Below the pieces are notes generated by a model that saw nothing but the letters and a program-made list of their open reading frames with translations, had not been told where the DNA came from and did not search any database. The position numbers and the translations under genes were made by a program. Shown piece after piece: positions 10,157 to 20,424 of a stretch of 64,000 bases of DNA. Position 1 is the stretch's first letter. Each line of letters begins with the position of its first letter. Origin of the DNA: Theobroma cacao (taxonomy: Eukaryota; Streptophyta; Magnoliopsida; Malvales; Malvaceae); contig NC_030858.1 of assembly GCF_000208745.1 (NCBI RefSeq), positions 204,597 through 268,596 on the forward strand, written 5' to 3'.

Positions 10157-12847
10157 CTCTCATCTTTTTCCCTCTTATCCCTTCCTCTTTTTGTTTCTTT
10201 TTTTATTGGTTTTCCTTTTTTTGACTTTGAATGGAAAAGGAAACTCAACAAGAACAATCATTCAAATCCCTTCCAGTACTAAACCCTATTAATGAAAAAT
10301 GTTTCACAAACAATAGACAAGTGGCTCAACATTTGTTAATTGTTACCCTTCATAGTTAATTAAGAGGGCTAATTAATAAGATCCCAAGATTACTTCTCCT
10401 CCCCTTCTATTGCTAGACTTGATGATCATTCAAGAATTTGTCGTGCCCAAATTAAACCTATATATGTTCCTTAATTATATTTTTGCCGTAGTGAAAAGGA
10501 AGAGATTTTATACCCTATGATTCATGACAACGAATTGCCATTATATACTTAAACAAGTAAATATGCACATTTCATATATTTAACATTATAAATCTCAAAA
10601 GGATATGAATCAGAAAAGCATCAACATCCAATCGAATTATAGGTGTTTACAGCGGAAGATAACTTCAAAAAAAAAAAAAAGGAAGCAAAAGGTTGTAATT
10701 CGCGAACTGCTAATTGCATCAGAGGTTTCCTTTCTTTCCCCTTTTGTCATTATTTCCAACACCATTGGAGACCAAAAGAGATACCACTCGGCACTCGTAT
10801 ATAATTTCATGATAGCAGCAGCATGGCTGGCTAGCCTAGCCAGGGAATGGCTTGCCAACCATCCCCGCAACTACCTTTTCTACGGACCAACCGGACATCA
10901 TCTCTCTCAACTCAATCATTCTCGTTTTGTGACTATTAAATCATAATTTATTAAAATTAAAGATATGTTTGATTGATATATAATAAATTGAAAGACGCAC
11001 AAGTATATTCTATCTTGATGTCAATTAAGTTTAGAGTAAATGTTTCACTATAAAAAAGTTAAGGGTATGATAAGTCCTCAATAAAAAAAGATTTTTTTTT
11101 AATTTTAAATTAGAATAATTTTTAGATAAGCATGAATTCTTTCGTATTTAGACTGAATCATGAGATGCAAACATTCAAAAAAGAAAAGAAAAAGCTAAGG
11201 TAGTTGAAATAATTAATAACTACTACTTGTTTCCTGGATAATTGATAAGAAAGGCGATATTAATGAAACATGCCGAGAATAATTGTGGATTCATATGTAG
11301 AAGAAATTTCCAGAAAAGAAAAAAGGTAGAACGGCCTCTCAAAAACAAAGGAATAGATGACGGCCATTTCAAGAAATGATTCTTTAATGGAATATTTGAC
11401 AAATAGTGGAGGCTGAATCGGATTCAAAGACAACGTCAATAATTCCTCTTCTTTCTAAAATCAAGAATAAACCAGAATTTCATCATATGTTTATATTATA
11501 TCCACCGAATATATTGATTCTGGTGCACAAGGGTAAACAACTGATGAGAACCCAACCCAAGATTCCTCCTAACAGTTTCATGATTTATGTTTATATGGTG
11601 TTGTAACACAGGATCATACTTTATGTGTGGGTTTATAATTAGTTTCCATCTAAATTAGATTAAGCAATGAGCAGCGGCGTGGGATTATTTTTATTTATAT
11701 GTAGAAATTGGTTCCAATTCTTAAGTTGGAAAAAGTTGGTATTAGGTCATATTAATTAGGTTGCCGTGAATAGAGTTGAGTTGAGGCAAGCATATATATA
11801 TATATATATACACACCTAAATTAATATAATGTAAGAAACAATAGGTGGTGAAGAATCCTCCTGATCAATCCTTAATCCTCAGTCCTCAGCTTCAAAGTTG
11901 AAAGAGAGTTGCGCACGCGTGTATGCCACTATTCTAAGTTGTAACGTCGATTGTATATGGAAAGATGAGATGGAAAACTTGTGTGGTTTGTTTAATTCCA
12001 ACGTAACTCTTCGTCCATGCCGAACCCTGATGACGGTTTTCTTTCTGTTACGTTATTCTTCACAAGGAAGATTGTTAATATTTGAAGTTAATGCTTGCAA
12101 ACACATACACTCACGCAAGCAAACACATTCCTTAATTTCCATGTGATTTGTGCGAATTGAGTGTCACCTTGACTCATGAGAAAGTCGTGGGTTGGACTTG
12201 GAGCAATTCATCTCTCCTTTTCTGTCTCTGTCTTATCACTTGTTCATCTCTGCGCTTTGTCAGATTTTCACTCTCTGGATCAATCACCCTTTGGACTCTC
12301 TAACTTTCTACTTTGCCTTTCCCAGTTACAACCCCGCTTCTGATCCTTCTTCCTTTTTTAATTTTACTTGTATTCTCTTCTCTCTTTATTTTGTACCTGA
12401 ATCACCCTAGCTAGCCAGTTACAACTGATTACATTAATTTTGTATTTATATATGTTTTAGCTTTTAGAGATTCGAAAAATATATATTTCTAGAATTCCAA
12501 CTGTATGAACTAAAATGCTTTTTAATATTTGGATTTGATTAGTAACTAACAGTAAGGGTGAGAATGACTTATGTATATTGTGAGATTGTAGCTGTGGATG
12601 ATGGAGATTTATTCCTTTCTTAAGATATAGCTTCGGATCTGCTAGTCATAATGCGTTTTGCCCACCTTGGAGGATGCCCAACTATACTCTCCCACTTGTA
12701 CGCATATACAGTGTACTTGCTCATGCTTATGGACAGATTCTGTCGTGGTAAATATAGGAAATGCTAATGGCTAAATGTTAGCAGAGAGCATGCATGCAAA
12801 AAGTAGGTAAATTATTTCGCTAAAAAAGCAGAGAGAGACACACACAC

Positions 12848-12878
<31 letters not shown>

Positions 12879-13200
12879 TGGTAAAGTGGGGAATGAGACA
12901 AATGACAAATGTGTCGTCCCGCATATAGTTAGGCTTGAGTTGCGTCCATAAATTTATTATTAATTTAAAAAAAAAAAGAAGAGAAAAAGGGGTTTGCTTT
13001 AAAGTAGTAGGAAATAGTAATACAAGGAGCAGGTGGGTTGGTTTGTTTTGTGGGATTGCATTTCGCGTTCAAACAAGTCCAAGTGCATCAAATGCTACTG
13101 TGTGCATTTGTGAAACTCAACTCCCTTCAAAGCCTTATAAAAAGGAGTCTAGGTCCCAGATTAATTCCTATTATGGTCACTAAACCAATAGCAGTAAAGG
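7238..13200. other. long gene-free intergenic region
   Basis: Nearly 6 kb of AT-rich DNA between the SAUR gene and the DUF599 gene. I read both strands and found no domain, no credible exon series, no tRNA and no long terminal repeats. It contains a (TA)n run at 10125-10153, a shorter one near 11790-11810 and an (ATA)n run near 12851-12878. Frames such as 9122-9547 and 12192-12410 look like chance openings. Confidence 0.5.
10125..10153. repeat. (TA)n microsatellite
   Basis: An uninterrupted TA dinucleotide run of about 29 bases in intergenic DNA. Confidence 0.9.
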
Positions 13201-13224
13201 TAAGGGAGAGAGAGAAAGAGAGAG

Positions 13225-14620
13225 ATGGAGTGGCGATCATGTTATTTGGACATTATTTTGGTGCCATTAGGCCTTCTGATGACCGTCGCTTATCATTTCT
13301 GGTTATGGCATAAGGTCCGGACTCAGCCGCTCACTACCATTATCGGAACCAATGCCAGCGGACGTCGAGTCTGGGTCTCTGCCATGATGAAGGTATGCAT
13401 CACTCTCAACCACTTCTACATATATATCTTTTTCTTTTTCATTTTCGTTTTACATATGCCAGACTCCTTTAACTTCATGTGGAAAATTAGAGAAAACTAA
13501 CTAATTATGTGAATATTTAATGAAACGAATTCCCTCCCCCTTTCATTACTACATTTAACAGGAATGTATACAATACATAAACAGTCCAACATTATTGTCC
13601 ACCTTCATTTCAGTGTAAATATGAGCTTCATTTTCCCAAATGTGAGAATGATTACAACAGTTTTAGTTGGTTTGATTGTGTTTGGGCCGTGCATGACTTG
13701 ATGTGTCTGTATCCATGAACATGTGAATATCTTTGTAATTAGGCAATAGTTAATGGACAAGTCGTGTTACTGGCAACAACTAGTGGCGTTGTCGTGGTTG
13801 ACAAGCTTTAAGGTTCAGTGCTACTCACAATCACATCACAAATAAAAGCGGTTACACGTTGTCATGATTTGTCTATTATATTATTTCTTTTATATCATTT
13901 TTTAAAATGTTTTAAAATATTTTTTTTTTCAAAGTTTAGATATTCCATACTAATGAATTTATTTTTTTACGTTAAAAATATAGATATCTATATTATAAAG
14001 AAAATTTAAAATTTTAATATAAAATACATTAAAATCAAAATTTTTATCTTAATTTTAATAAAAATTGAAGATGAACAAAGAGAATATTATTTCATTAAAA
14101 TTAAGTTGCCTCATAATATACCAACTTTTTTCTTTCTTTTGGTTAAAGTGATGGTAACATCCACTAAGTGAAAAAAAAAATTATTAGTTTTGAATTTCTC
14201 TTTTCCCATTACTCATAATCTCATACGTTATGGCTTTGATAGACATCGACCTTTCAATGAACTCTAAATACAGGAAATCTACAATTGATATACAAAGAAA
14301 GAAAACTCATTTCGTAATCAACTGGACTAAGCTGTGTGGACAGCCCTTGTTTTAAAATACTGCATTGTACCCTATTCATTAAATTACCAGTTGAGTAAAA
14401 TTTTCCAATATAATGAATTAGCTAGAAGTAGCGTAGTATAGGAGGACTTGATTTGATTTTAAATGGCACGTGTATATATATGTAAATAATGAGACAGAAA
14501 TATATAGTGGTAAGTTTTGTTTGACAGCAAAGTCTTGTGCAGTGGGCTGTGGTTTTCCTTCCTGGCATAATAATATATATATACAACAAATGACAGTAAT
14601 TTGTGGATAAGAGATAAAAG

Positions 14621-14652
<32 letters not shown>

Positions 14653-14699
14653 AAGTAGGTAAGTAGACTACAAACAATAATAATTACTATATATATATN

Positions 14700-14733
<34 letters not shown>

Positions 14734-15422
14734 TGGGAAATGACTCAAAACCAATATAAATTTCTATATATATATAAGTGGGAAATGACTCAAAACCAAT
14801 TAAAATCTCTCTGTTGTCTCCTATGAATATGGATATGAAAACGATGAAAATGAGGTGTGGGTGGCAGGACAACGAGAAAAAGAACATCCTGGCTGTCCAA
14901 ACACTACGAAACTCCATCATGGGATCCACCCTAATGGCCACCACGTCCATCCTTCTGTGTGCGGGGCTTGCAGCCGTCATCAGCAGCACTTACAGCGTGA
15001 AGAAGCCGCTGAACGATTCCATATTCGGAGCGCATGGAGAATTCATGATGGCACTCAAATATGTCACCATCTTATGCATTTTCCTTTTCTCCTTTTTCTG
15101 CCACTCCTTATCCATCAGGTTCATAAACCAAGTGAACATCCTTATCAACACTCCCCAAGGCCAAGACCCCTCCTCCATAGTGACTCCAGACTACGTGTCT
15201 TTGCTGCTGGAAAAGGGCTTCCTCTTGAACACTGTGGGCAACAGGCTCTTCTATGCTGCACTTCCCCTTCTGCTTTGGATCTTTGGCCCCGTGCTTGTTT
15301 TCTTGTGCTCTATCACTATGGTCCCAGTGCTTTACAACCTCGACTTTGTGTTTGGGACTGGGGAAAACAAGGGGAAGCCTCGAGTACTGGATGGATGTAG
15401 GGACTGTCAATCAGCAGTGTAG
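13225..15422 (+). CDS. DUF599 family multi-pass membrane protein
   Basis: Two exons, 13225-13392 (donor AAG|GTATGC) and 14868-15422 (acceptor GGCAG|GAC), join in phase to give 240 aa. Exon 1 begins MEWRSCYLDIILVPLGLL, the characteristic DUF599 start with the first membrane segment (about residues 7-28). It continues with the conserved WLWHKVRTQPLTT loop and GRRVWVSAMMK. Exon 2 gives DNEKKNILAVQTLRN and then three more hydrophobic regions: residues about 75-97, 118-140 and a long one near 188-225. DUF599 is widespread in plants and bacteria but has no settled biochemical role, so none is assigned. The intron is large (1475 bp) and holds (TA)n runs, a tandem duplication and one undetermined base. 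A decayed partial copy of exon 2 follows at 15753-16101. Confidence 0.92.
14632..14729. repeat. two (AT)n runs with an undetermined base in the DUF599 intron
   Basis: AT runs at 14632-14649 and about 14689-14729. The second contains the only N of the window at 14699. This is likely a place where assembly or read length failed, so the repeat length there is unreliable. Confidence 0.85.
14731..14800 (+). repeat. short tandem duplication before DUF599 exon 2
   Basis: The 25-base unit AAGTGGGAAATGACTCAAAA plus CCAAT occurs at 14731-14755 and again at 14776-14800, 45 bases apart, separated by a short (TA)n run. It lies in the last 140 bases of the intron, upstream of the acceptor at 14866-14867. 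Confidence 0.8.
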
Positions 15423-15752
15423 TACTTCTATATATGTACATGTAGCAGTAAAGAATATATGTACACATAAATATGTGTAATCGATCCCTGAATGAGTTTC
15501 ATTGTTTATGTCGTCGTTACTCTGGCTGAATATTTAATAAACATTAAACTTCTATTGAGTCGTCTAAGAGTTGTTAATTTATTTTAATGTTGCATGATGA
15601 TATAGCTAGCTAGCTGCTGACTGCAAACTGCCGAAGCCCTTGTATAGATGTAGCTGCAGTTGGAATCTTTCTCCGTCCGAATACCCATGAAAATTGTATA
15701 TAATATATACTGTATACAAATGGCGCCATTGCGTTGATTAATCCATTGGCAG

Positions 15753-16101
15753 GAGAATGAGAAAAAGAGCTCGCTGGCTGTGCAAAAGCTCCGTAACAGA
15801 GTCATGGAAATGGAATGGAATCGAGCCTAATGGCCACAACATCCATCCTTTCAAGCCTAATGGCACTCAAATATGCCACCATTCCATGCATTACTCTTCG
15901 TGTAATAGATTCCTAAATCAAGTGATCAGCTTCCTAATCAAGTTGCCGCAAGAGCATCCTCATCATCACTACATGACAGAGCGATTGGAGAAGGGGCTGG
16001 CCTTCAACGACTCTAGGCAAACGCCTCTTCTATGCATCCCCTTCCTCTTTTGCTTTGGATCTTTGGGCCGCTGCTTGTTTCCTTATGCTGTGCCATTATG
16101 A
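15753..16101 (+). pseudogene. decayed partial copy of DUF599 exon 2
   Basis: From 15753, just after a retained GGCAG acceptor, the sequence follows exon 2 of the neighbouring DUF599 gene. It reads ENEKKSSLAVQKLRNRVM against DNEKKNILAVQTLRNSIM. Later segments match the LKYVTI, FINQVNILI, LLEKGFLLN and LLLWIFGPVLVFLC stretches of the parent. A deletion of about 90 bases removes the loop after the second membrane segment. Frameshifts and stops break the frame, beginning with a TAA after NRA. There is no copy of exon 1 nearby. It is best explained as a local duplication of the 3' part of the gene that lost function. Confidence 0.85.
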
Positions 16102-16470
16102 TCCCATGAACTTCTTTGTAGCCATGACTAATTTCTATAATGTGATTTGAGAGTGCGAAATTAGGATGCAGGGACAAGACTATTGGTGCAACAATACTTG
16201 ATAATTGTGATTGTGATCATTAAATCCTACTTCTAATCTATATTAAAATCGTCTCACGCTCGCTCACTCTCTAGCATTTTTCCTTTTTCATAGAATTGCA
16301 AAATCAACCCACTGCTACAATTTTAGGTACTGCTATACGTTTTCATTTTCAGCAATGGATTCGACTCGGGACTTAAACTAAGGGAAATGGGCATGGCCTT
16401 GTTTTTCTGAGCTTTTCGTCTACGGAGCATGGACATCTGATCTCGTGGGCTTGTCCCTTATGGGCGAGGC
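16102..16470. other. intergenic DNA, no gene seen
   Basis: A short spacer between the DUF599 fragment and the RPN6-like promoter region. No coding or RNA signal was recognised. Confidence 0.4.
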
Positions 16471-16473
16471 GAG

Positions 16474-16490
16474 TATAAGAAAATGGGCCA
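16474..16490 (+). promoter_or_regulatory. remnant promoter motifs of the RPN6 copy
   Basis: A TATAAGA motif near 16474-16480 is directly followed by TGGGCC at 16484-16489. TGGGCC is the site II type element common in promoters of plant housekeeping genes. They stand upstream of what looks like a 5' leader with an intron (donor at 16668-16669, acceptor at 17255-17256). This suggests the RPN6 copy arose by DNA duplication that included its promoter. Confidence 0.35.
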
Positions 16491-18250
16491 GTTGGGGGCG
16501 ATGTAACAGACAGTAGGAACTTAAACAACACTAAATTTTCTCTCTCTCTAGTTTCGACCCCAATCCCCAAGCCAAAAAGAATAGAAGATCTCCATTCTCC
16601 AGCACTCCCTTGCTCTCAATCAGACTCAGTTGTTGAACCCCGAGCTCCTATTTTGGTCCTGCCAAAGGTACCTGATTTTCCTTTCCTTCTGAATTTCCAA
16701 AATTTCTCTTAAAATTCTCCACCTCGTCAACAAAAAAGTTTCCTTCCTAATCTGTTGAGTTTATACTCGATGTTCCCACACGAAAAAAACATATAAAAAG
16801 CTCTTAATTTGATAGTATGAGCCAAATGTTTTTCATTTCAAGTCACTCTCCTCAACTAACTCTATGTTCATTCTTACCAGACAAGATATAACACAAAGTC
16901 CAGTTAATTCATAACATGAACATGATCCAGCAGCTTTCTCGCATGAAAGCACTCGTCTTCTTAGGCTTTTCTTCTTTCTTGGATTTTTCATTTAATCAAT
17001 TGTATATACAATAACAAGGTCAGATAATTGCTTTCACTGTAAAAAGCAAAGTTACTTGTATTATGGTGAGCTAACTTGTTTCTTCTGGATGCTGAGCAAA
17101 TGTATCAATCGAGGATAGACCTTGAGACTTCAGCCATTGATATTTATGTTTTTGTTCTTGTTGGTTTCCTCTGTCTGACCTTTTAACTCTGAATTTTCCT
17201 CAATGGATGGCATTTAGGGATCTAATTCGGTTTAGATTTGGTGGTTTATATTGCAGCATGTATTTTGCACTGTGACAAGACCAAACCACTACGTCTACAT
17301 CATATCTTCCAGCTACAACAGAATCTGTTGCTCAAGCTTTAGAAGCTAACAACCCAAATGAGACCATCTCTATTCTTTACCGCATACTGGACAATCCTTC
17401 ATCTTCATCAGAAGCTCTGCGCATAAAAGAACAAGCCATTACTAACCTCTCTGACCTACTTAGGCAGGAGAACAGGACTGAAGTCTTCGCAGCCTTCTTA
17501 CTCAGTGAAAGGAATTGTTGATTGTGTTGCCAAAATACCAGGGACATCCGGCCTCCAAATTGCCTTCTGCAGAGAAACAGAAGCGTACATTTCTCAGGCA
17601 GAAAAACTGAGGCAAGGCTTGCAGCAGTTTTGATGGAAAACAAGGAGTATTCAGGAGCTTTAGCCCTTTTGACTGGCTTGGTTAAAGAGTTGAGGAGATT
17701 AGAAGACAAGCTTCTCCTTATGGATATAGACTTGCTAGAGGGTAAGCTACACTTTTCCTAGAGAAACCTTCCAAAGGCAACAGCTGCAAATGCTATATAT
17801 GTGCCACCGGCTGAACAGGGAACTATAGATTTGCAGAGTGGCATCCTTCATGCAGAAGAGAAGGATTATAAAACAGCATACAGCTATTTCTTTGAGACGT
17901 TCGAGTCATTCAACGCTCTTGAGGACCGTAGAGCTGTTTTTAGTCTATGGTACATGTTGCTGTGCAAGATATGGTGAATCCAGCTGATGATGTGGCAGGG
18001 ATAATTTCATCTAAGCCCAGCTAGAGGAAAGTTCAATTATCTACAGACACCTCTCTTCCCTCTATGTCACACTTCTGGAGCAAAACTTGTGCAGGTTGAT
18101 TGAGCCTTTCTCTAGGGTTGAAATTGCTTATATCGCTGAGCTGATTGACTTGACTATTGATCATGTGAAGAAAAAGCTCTCTTAAATGATTTTGGACAAG
18201 AAGTTTGCCGGGACATTGGATCAGGGTGCTGGATGCCTAATTATATATGA

Positions 18251-19187
18251 AGAGTCCAAGACAGATGACCGGCGGGGATAGGAGGTATTCTGAGAGATCA
18301 CCAGGGCGATGTTAAAATTACTTTTTCCAAATCAGTTGGAAATGGGGATGCCAACCTTGCCGAGATACTAGCAGTAAGGGAAGCACTTGTGGTGTTTGTA
18401 GCATCAAGGTGGAAGGATCAATATAAGCTAATCATTGAAAGTGATTCTTGTAATGCTGTGAAGTGGGTACAACATCCTGATATGGCGCCTTGGAGACTAC
18501 GGAAGTGGCTGCTGCATATTGAAAGGTTAAGAAAAAAGCTTAATGACTGGAAAATTCAACATGTCAACAGGGAGGCAAACCAGAGGGCTGATGCACTAGC
18601 AAAGGAAGGAGTTGATCGGCAGTCAGATTCTTTGCGTGTTTTCCTGTAAGTGCTTGGTGTTAAAGTCCTTGTTTCTGTTGGGTTTGGCTTTCTGGGTGGA
18701 TGCTGGGTTGATGATGTGAGTTAGTGAGACAGGGCCCCGCTGGATTGCTGTGTTTTTAATCGCTGGGATGAGAGTGTGAGTGGTTGTTTGGTGGGACGAC
18801 ATCTGTTGTTTGGTTCTAGAAGGATCCTCGATGTATAGGGATGGTGTTGGTTTCAAGAAATAGGTCTCGGGTTTATGGTTGCTGTATATGATAGGTTAAG
18901 TGCTTTTGGCTCATCGCAAACAGGTGTAGAGCTGAATGGTGGAAAAGAGTTTTTGTTTCTGAGTTTTTGGGTCCTTGATGGGTTTGGCACCTTGTTTTTT
19001 GTGATGCTTGATTATTGGAATTGGCAAAGGTGTCTGTACAGATTTTCTGGGAAGGTCTGAGCTTTTTGAGACCTTCAGGGCCATGTTTTTGTGTCTAAGG
19101 GCCATGTTTTTGTATCTAAGGGCTGTCCATGCCCTCTGATTTAATGAAACTTACTGCATTTAAAAAAAAAAGAGTCCAAGACAGATG
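18251..19187 (+). mobile_element. 5'-truncated LINE fragment inserted in the RPN6 pseudogene
   Basis: A perfect 17-bp direct repeat AGAGTCCAAGACAGATG stands at 18251-18267 and 19171-19187. The insert (18268-19170) ends in a run of A just before the right repeat, so it was inserted in plus orientation by target-primed reverse transcription. Its first 380 bases encode an RNase H domain and the rest is a 3' untranslated region. No reverse transcriptase remains, so the copy is truncated at its 5' end. Removing the insert and one repeat restores continuity of the RPN6 homology (EESKTD to DAIYSATLE). Confidence 0.92.
18270..18649 (+). pseudogene. RNase H-like domain (RVT_3 type) of the LINE, C-terminal fragment
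   Basis: An open frame from the 5' break of the element. It begins GIGGILRDHQGD, the first strand of an RNase H fold. It then has LAEILAVREAL (a helix with the catalytic Glu), LIIESDSCNAV (the strand with the catalytic Asp) and HVNREANQRADALAKEGV (the conserved His-x-x-Arg and the last Asp). It stops at 18649. The residues expected for activity look present, but without the rest of ORF2 and a promoter it cannot work as an element. Similar domains occur at the C-terminus of plant L1-type LINEs. Confidence 0.85.
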
Positions 19188-19276
19188 CCATCTACTCTGC
19201 AACTTTAGAAACCATTTCCAACATGGGCGAGGTTGTGGACAGCCTCTATGTTAGGTCTGCCAAGACCATGGCATGA

Positions 19277-20162
19277 AGTTTTCTTCGATTTTAGTTGGCA
19301 TTGTTACTGAATCTTGCAGGTTTCCTTTTTCTTAAGAATTGGGCATCAAGGCCTAAGGCTTTAGCTAGTTTAGACCCCGGCGGGTCTTTTATTTTGTCGA
19401 AGGCTTAAACGCAGGCTGGTTGGTTCTATATATAGGGCTTTGCCCCTGGCCCAAAGACAGGGGATGTAGACGTTTGCTATGGATCTTAAATTAAACCTCA
19501 ACTATCTTGAGAAACAATAATAACTGATAAGTAGAAAAATTTTGACAGTTGAGAGTTGAGAAGTAGAACTGTCAATGTTACCGTCTTTTTAACCCTTTCC
19601 TTATGATGGAAGGAAAACAACTGAAAAAGAAGTTCATAAAAGTATAAAAAGCTTTAAGACGGTGCCATGGTAGTGGTTTTAGCATGAGGTTTTGCTTTTT
19701 TTCGTGAGCACTGTAGAAAGTTAGGTATTACCCATTTCCCAAAATCTAAAAATAAAAGCAAAGATCGGAAAAAGCAAAGCTTGTTACTTTATTAAATTGA
19801 ACTGGCTGCTGCTGCTTTTCCTGAGCATGACAATTGACAGACAAAACAAAACAAAAGCATCTCTCAGCAACTTTGTCTTAAGGTCGGTGGCAGTCCATAT
19901 CAACCCCCATTTCCTTCTTCTAACTTGGTCCTGTAATAATATATTATAATAATCTTACACCCTGATTTAAGTATTTACCATAAGACGAGGAATTGCCCCT
20001 CGAAAAGATAATCATTCTCTGGCTTTCCCTCTTGACGAAGGAAAGCGTAGCGTATAGGTATAGGCGTATAGCTCTGGCTATTATAAACCCAGCCCAGCAG
20101 GATTAGCAGTATTAAGGTTTAAGAGGGTGTTTTGAGTTAAAAAGCATAGAGATAGTAATTGG
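19277..20162. other. RPN6 3' remnant and bZIP upstream region
   Basis: The left part probably corresponds to the old 3' untranslated region of the RPN6 copy. The right part is the promoter and leader of the bZIP gene. No other gene is seen. Confidence 0.45.
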
Positions 20163-20363
20163 ATGCATGAATTGGTGGAGGAGATGATGAAGCAGAGTGC
20201 CTCGGAGTTGGCTTTGGAGGAGTTCATCAGGAAGACTATGACCTTCTCTGACGCGAAACCCTTTCCCGATTTTGATCCGGATACCTGGGTCGCCCATCTT
20301 TCTAATTCTTTCGATGTCTTCAAAGATCATCTTCTTCACCAGGTTTATCTCTCACCTCTCCTG

Positions 20364-20424
<61 letters not shown>

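Larger units (their letters stand above)
17291..19276 (+). pseudogene. RPN6: 26S proteasome regulatory subunit RPN6 (PSMD11) pseudogene, interrupted by a LINE
   Basis: The sequence follows plant RPN6 from its first codons (SYLPATTESVAQALEA) to the C-terminus (VVDSLYVRSAKTMA, stop at 19274-19276). It is clearly dead. The expected start codon reads ACG (17291-17293). A deletion with frameshift follows EQAITNLSDLLRQENRTE, and a stop replaces the codon after KLHFS. The segment between RNLPKA and [10 protein letters not shown] is shortened, a large part of the middle is missing before [16 protein letters not shown], and TAA at 18183-18185 breaks the PCI domain. Finally a 903-bp retrotransposon fragment with target-site duplications (18251-19187) splits the last exon-like stretch. 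RPN6 is a scaffold subunit of the proteasome lid. The functional gene must lie elsewhere. Confidence 0.92.

Noticed and set aside
14855..15410. Long frames in other phases and on the other strand over DUF599 exon 2
   Set aside because: They are shadows of the real exon, which fits the DUF599 family along its full length and splices correctly to exon 1.
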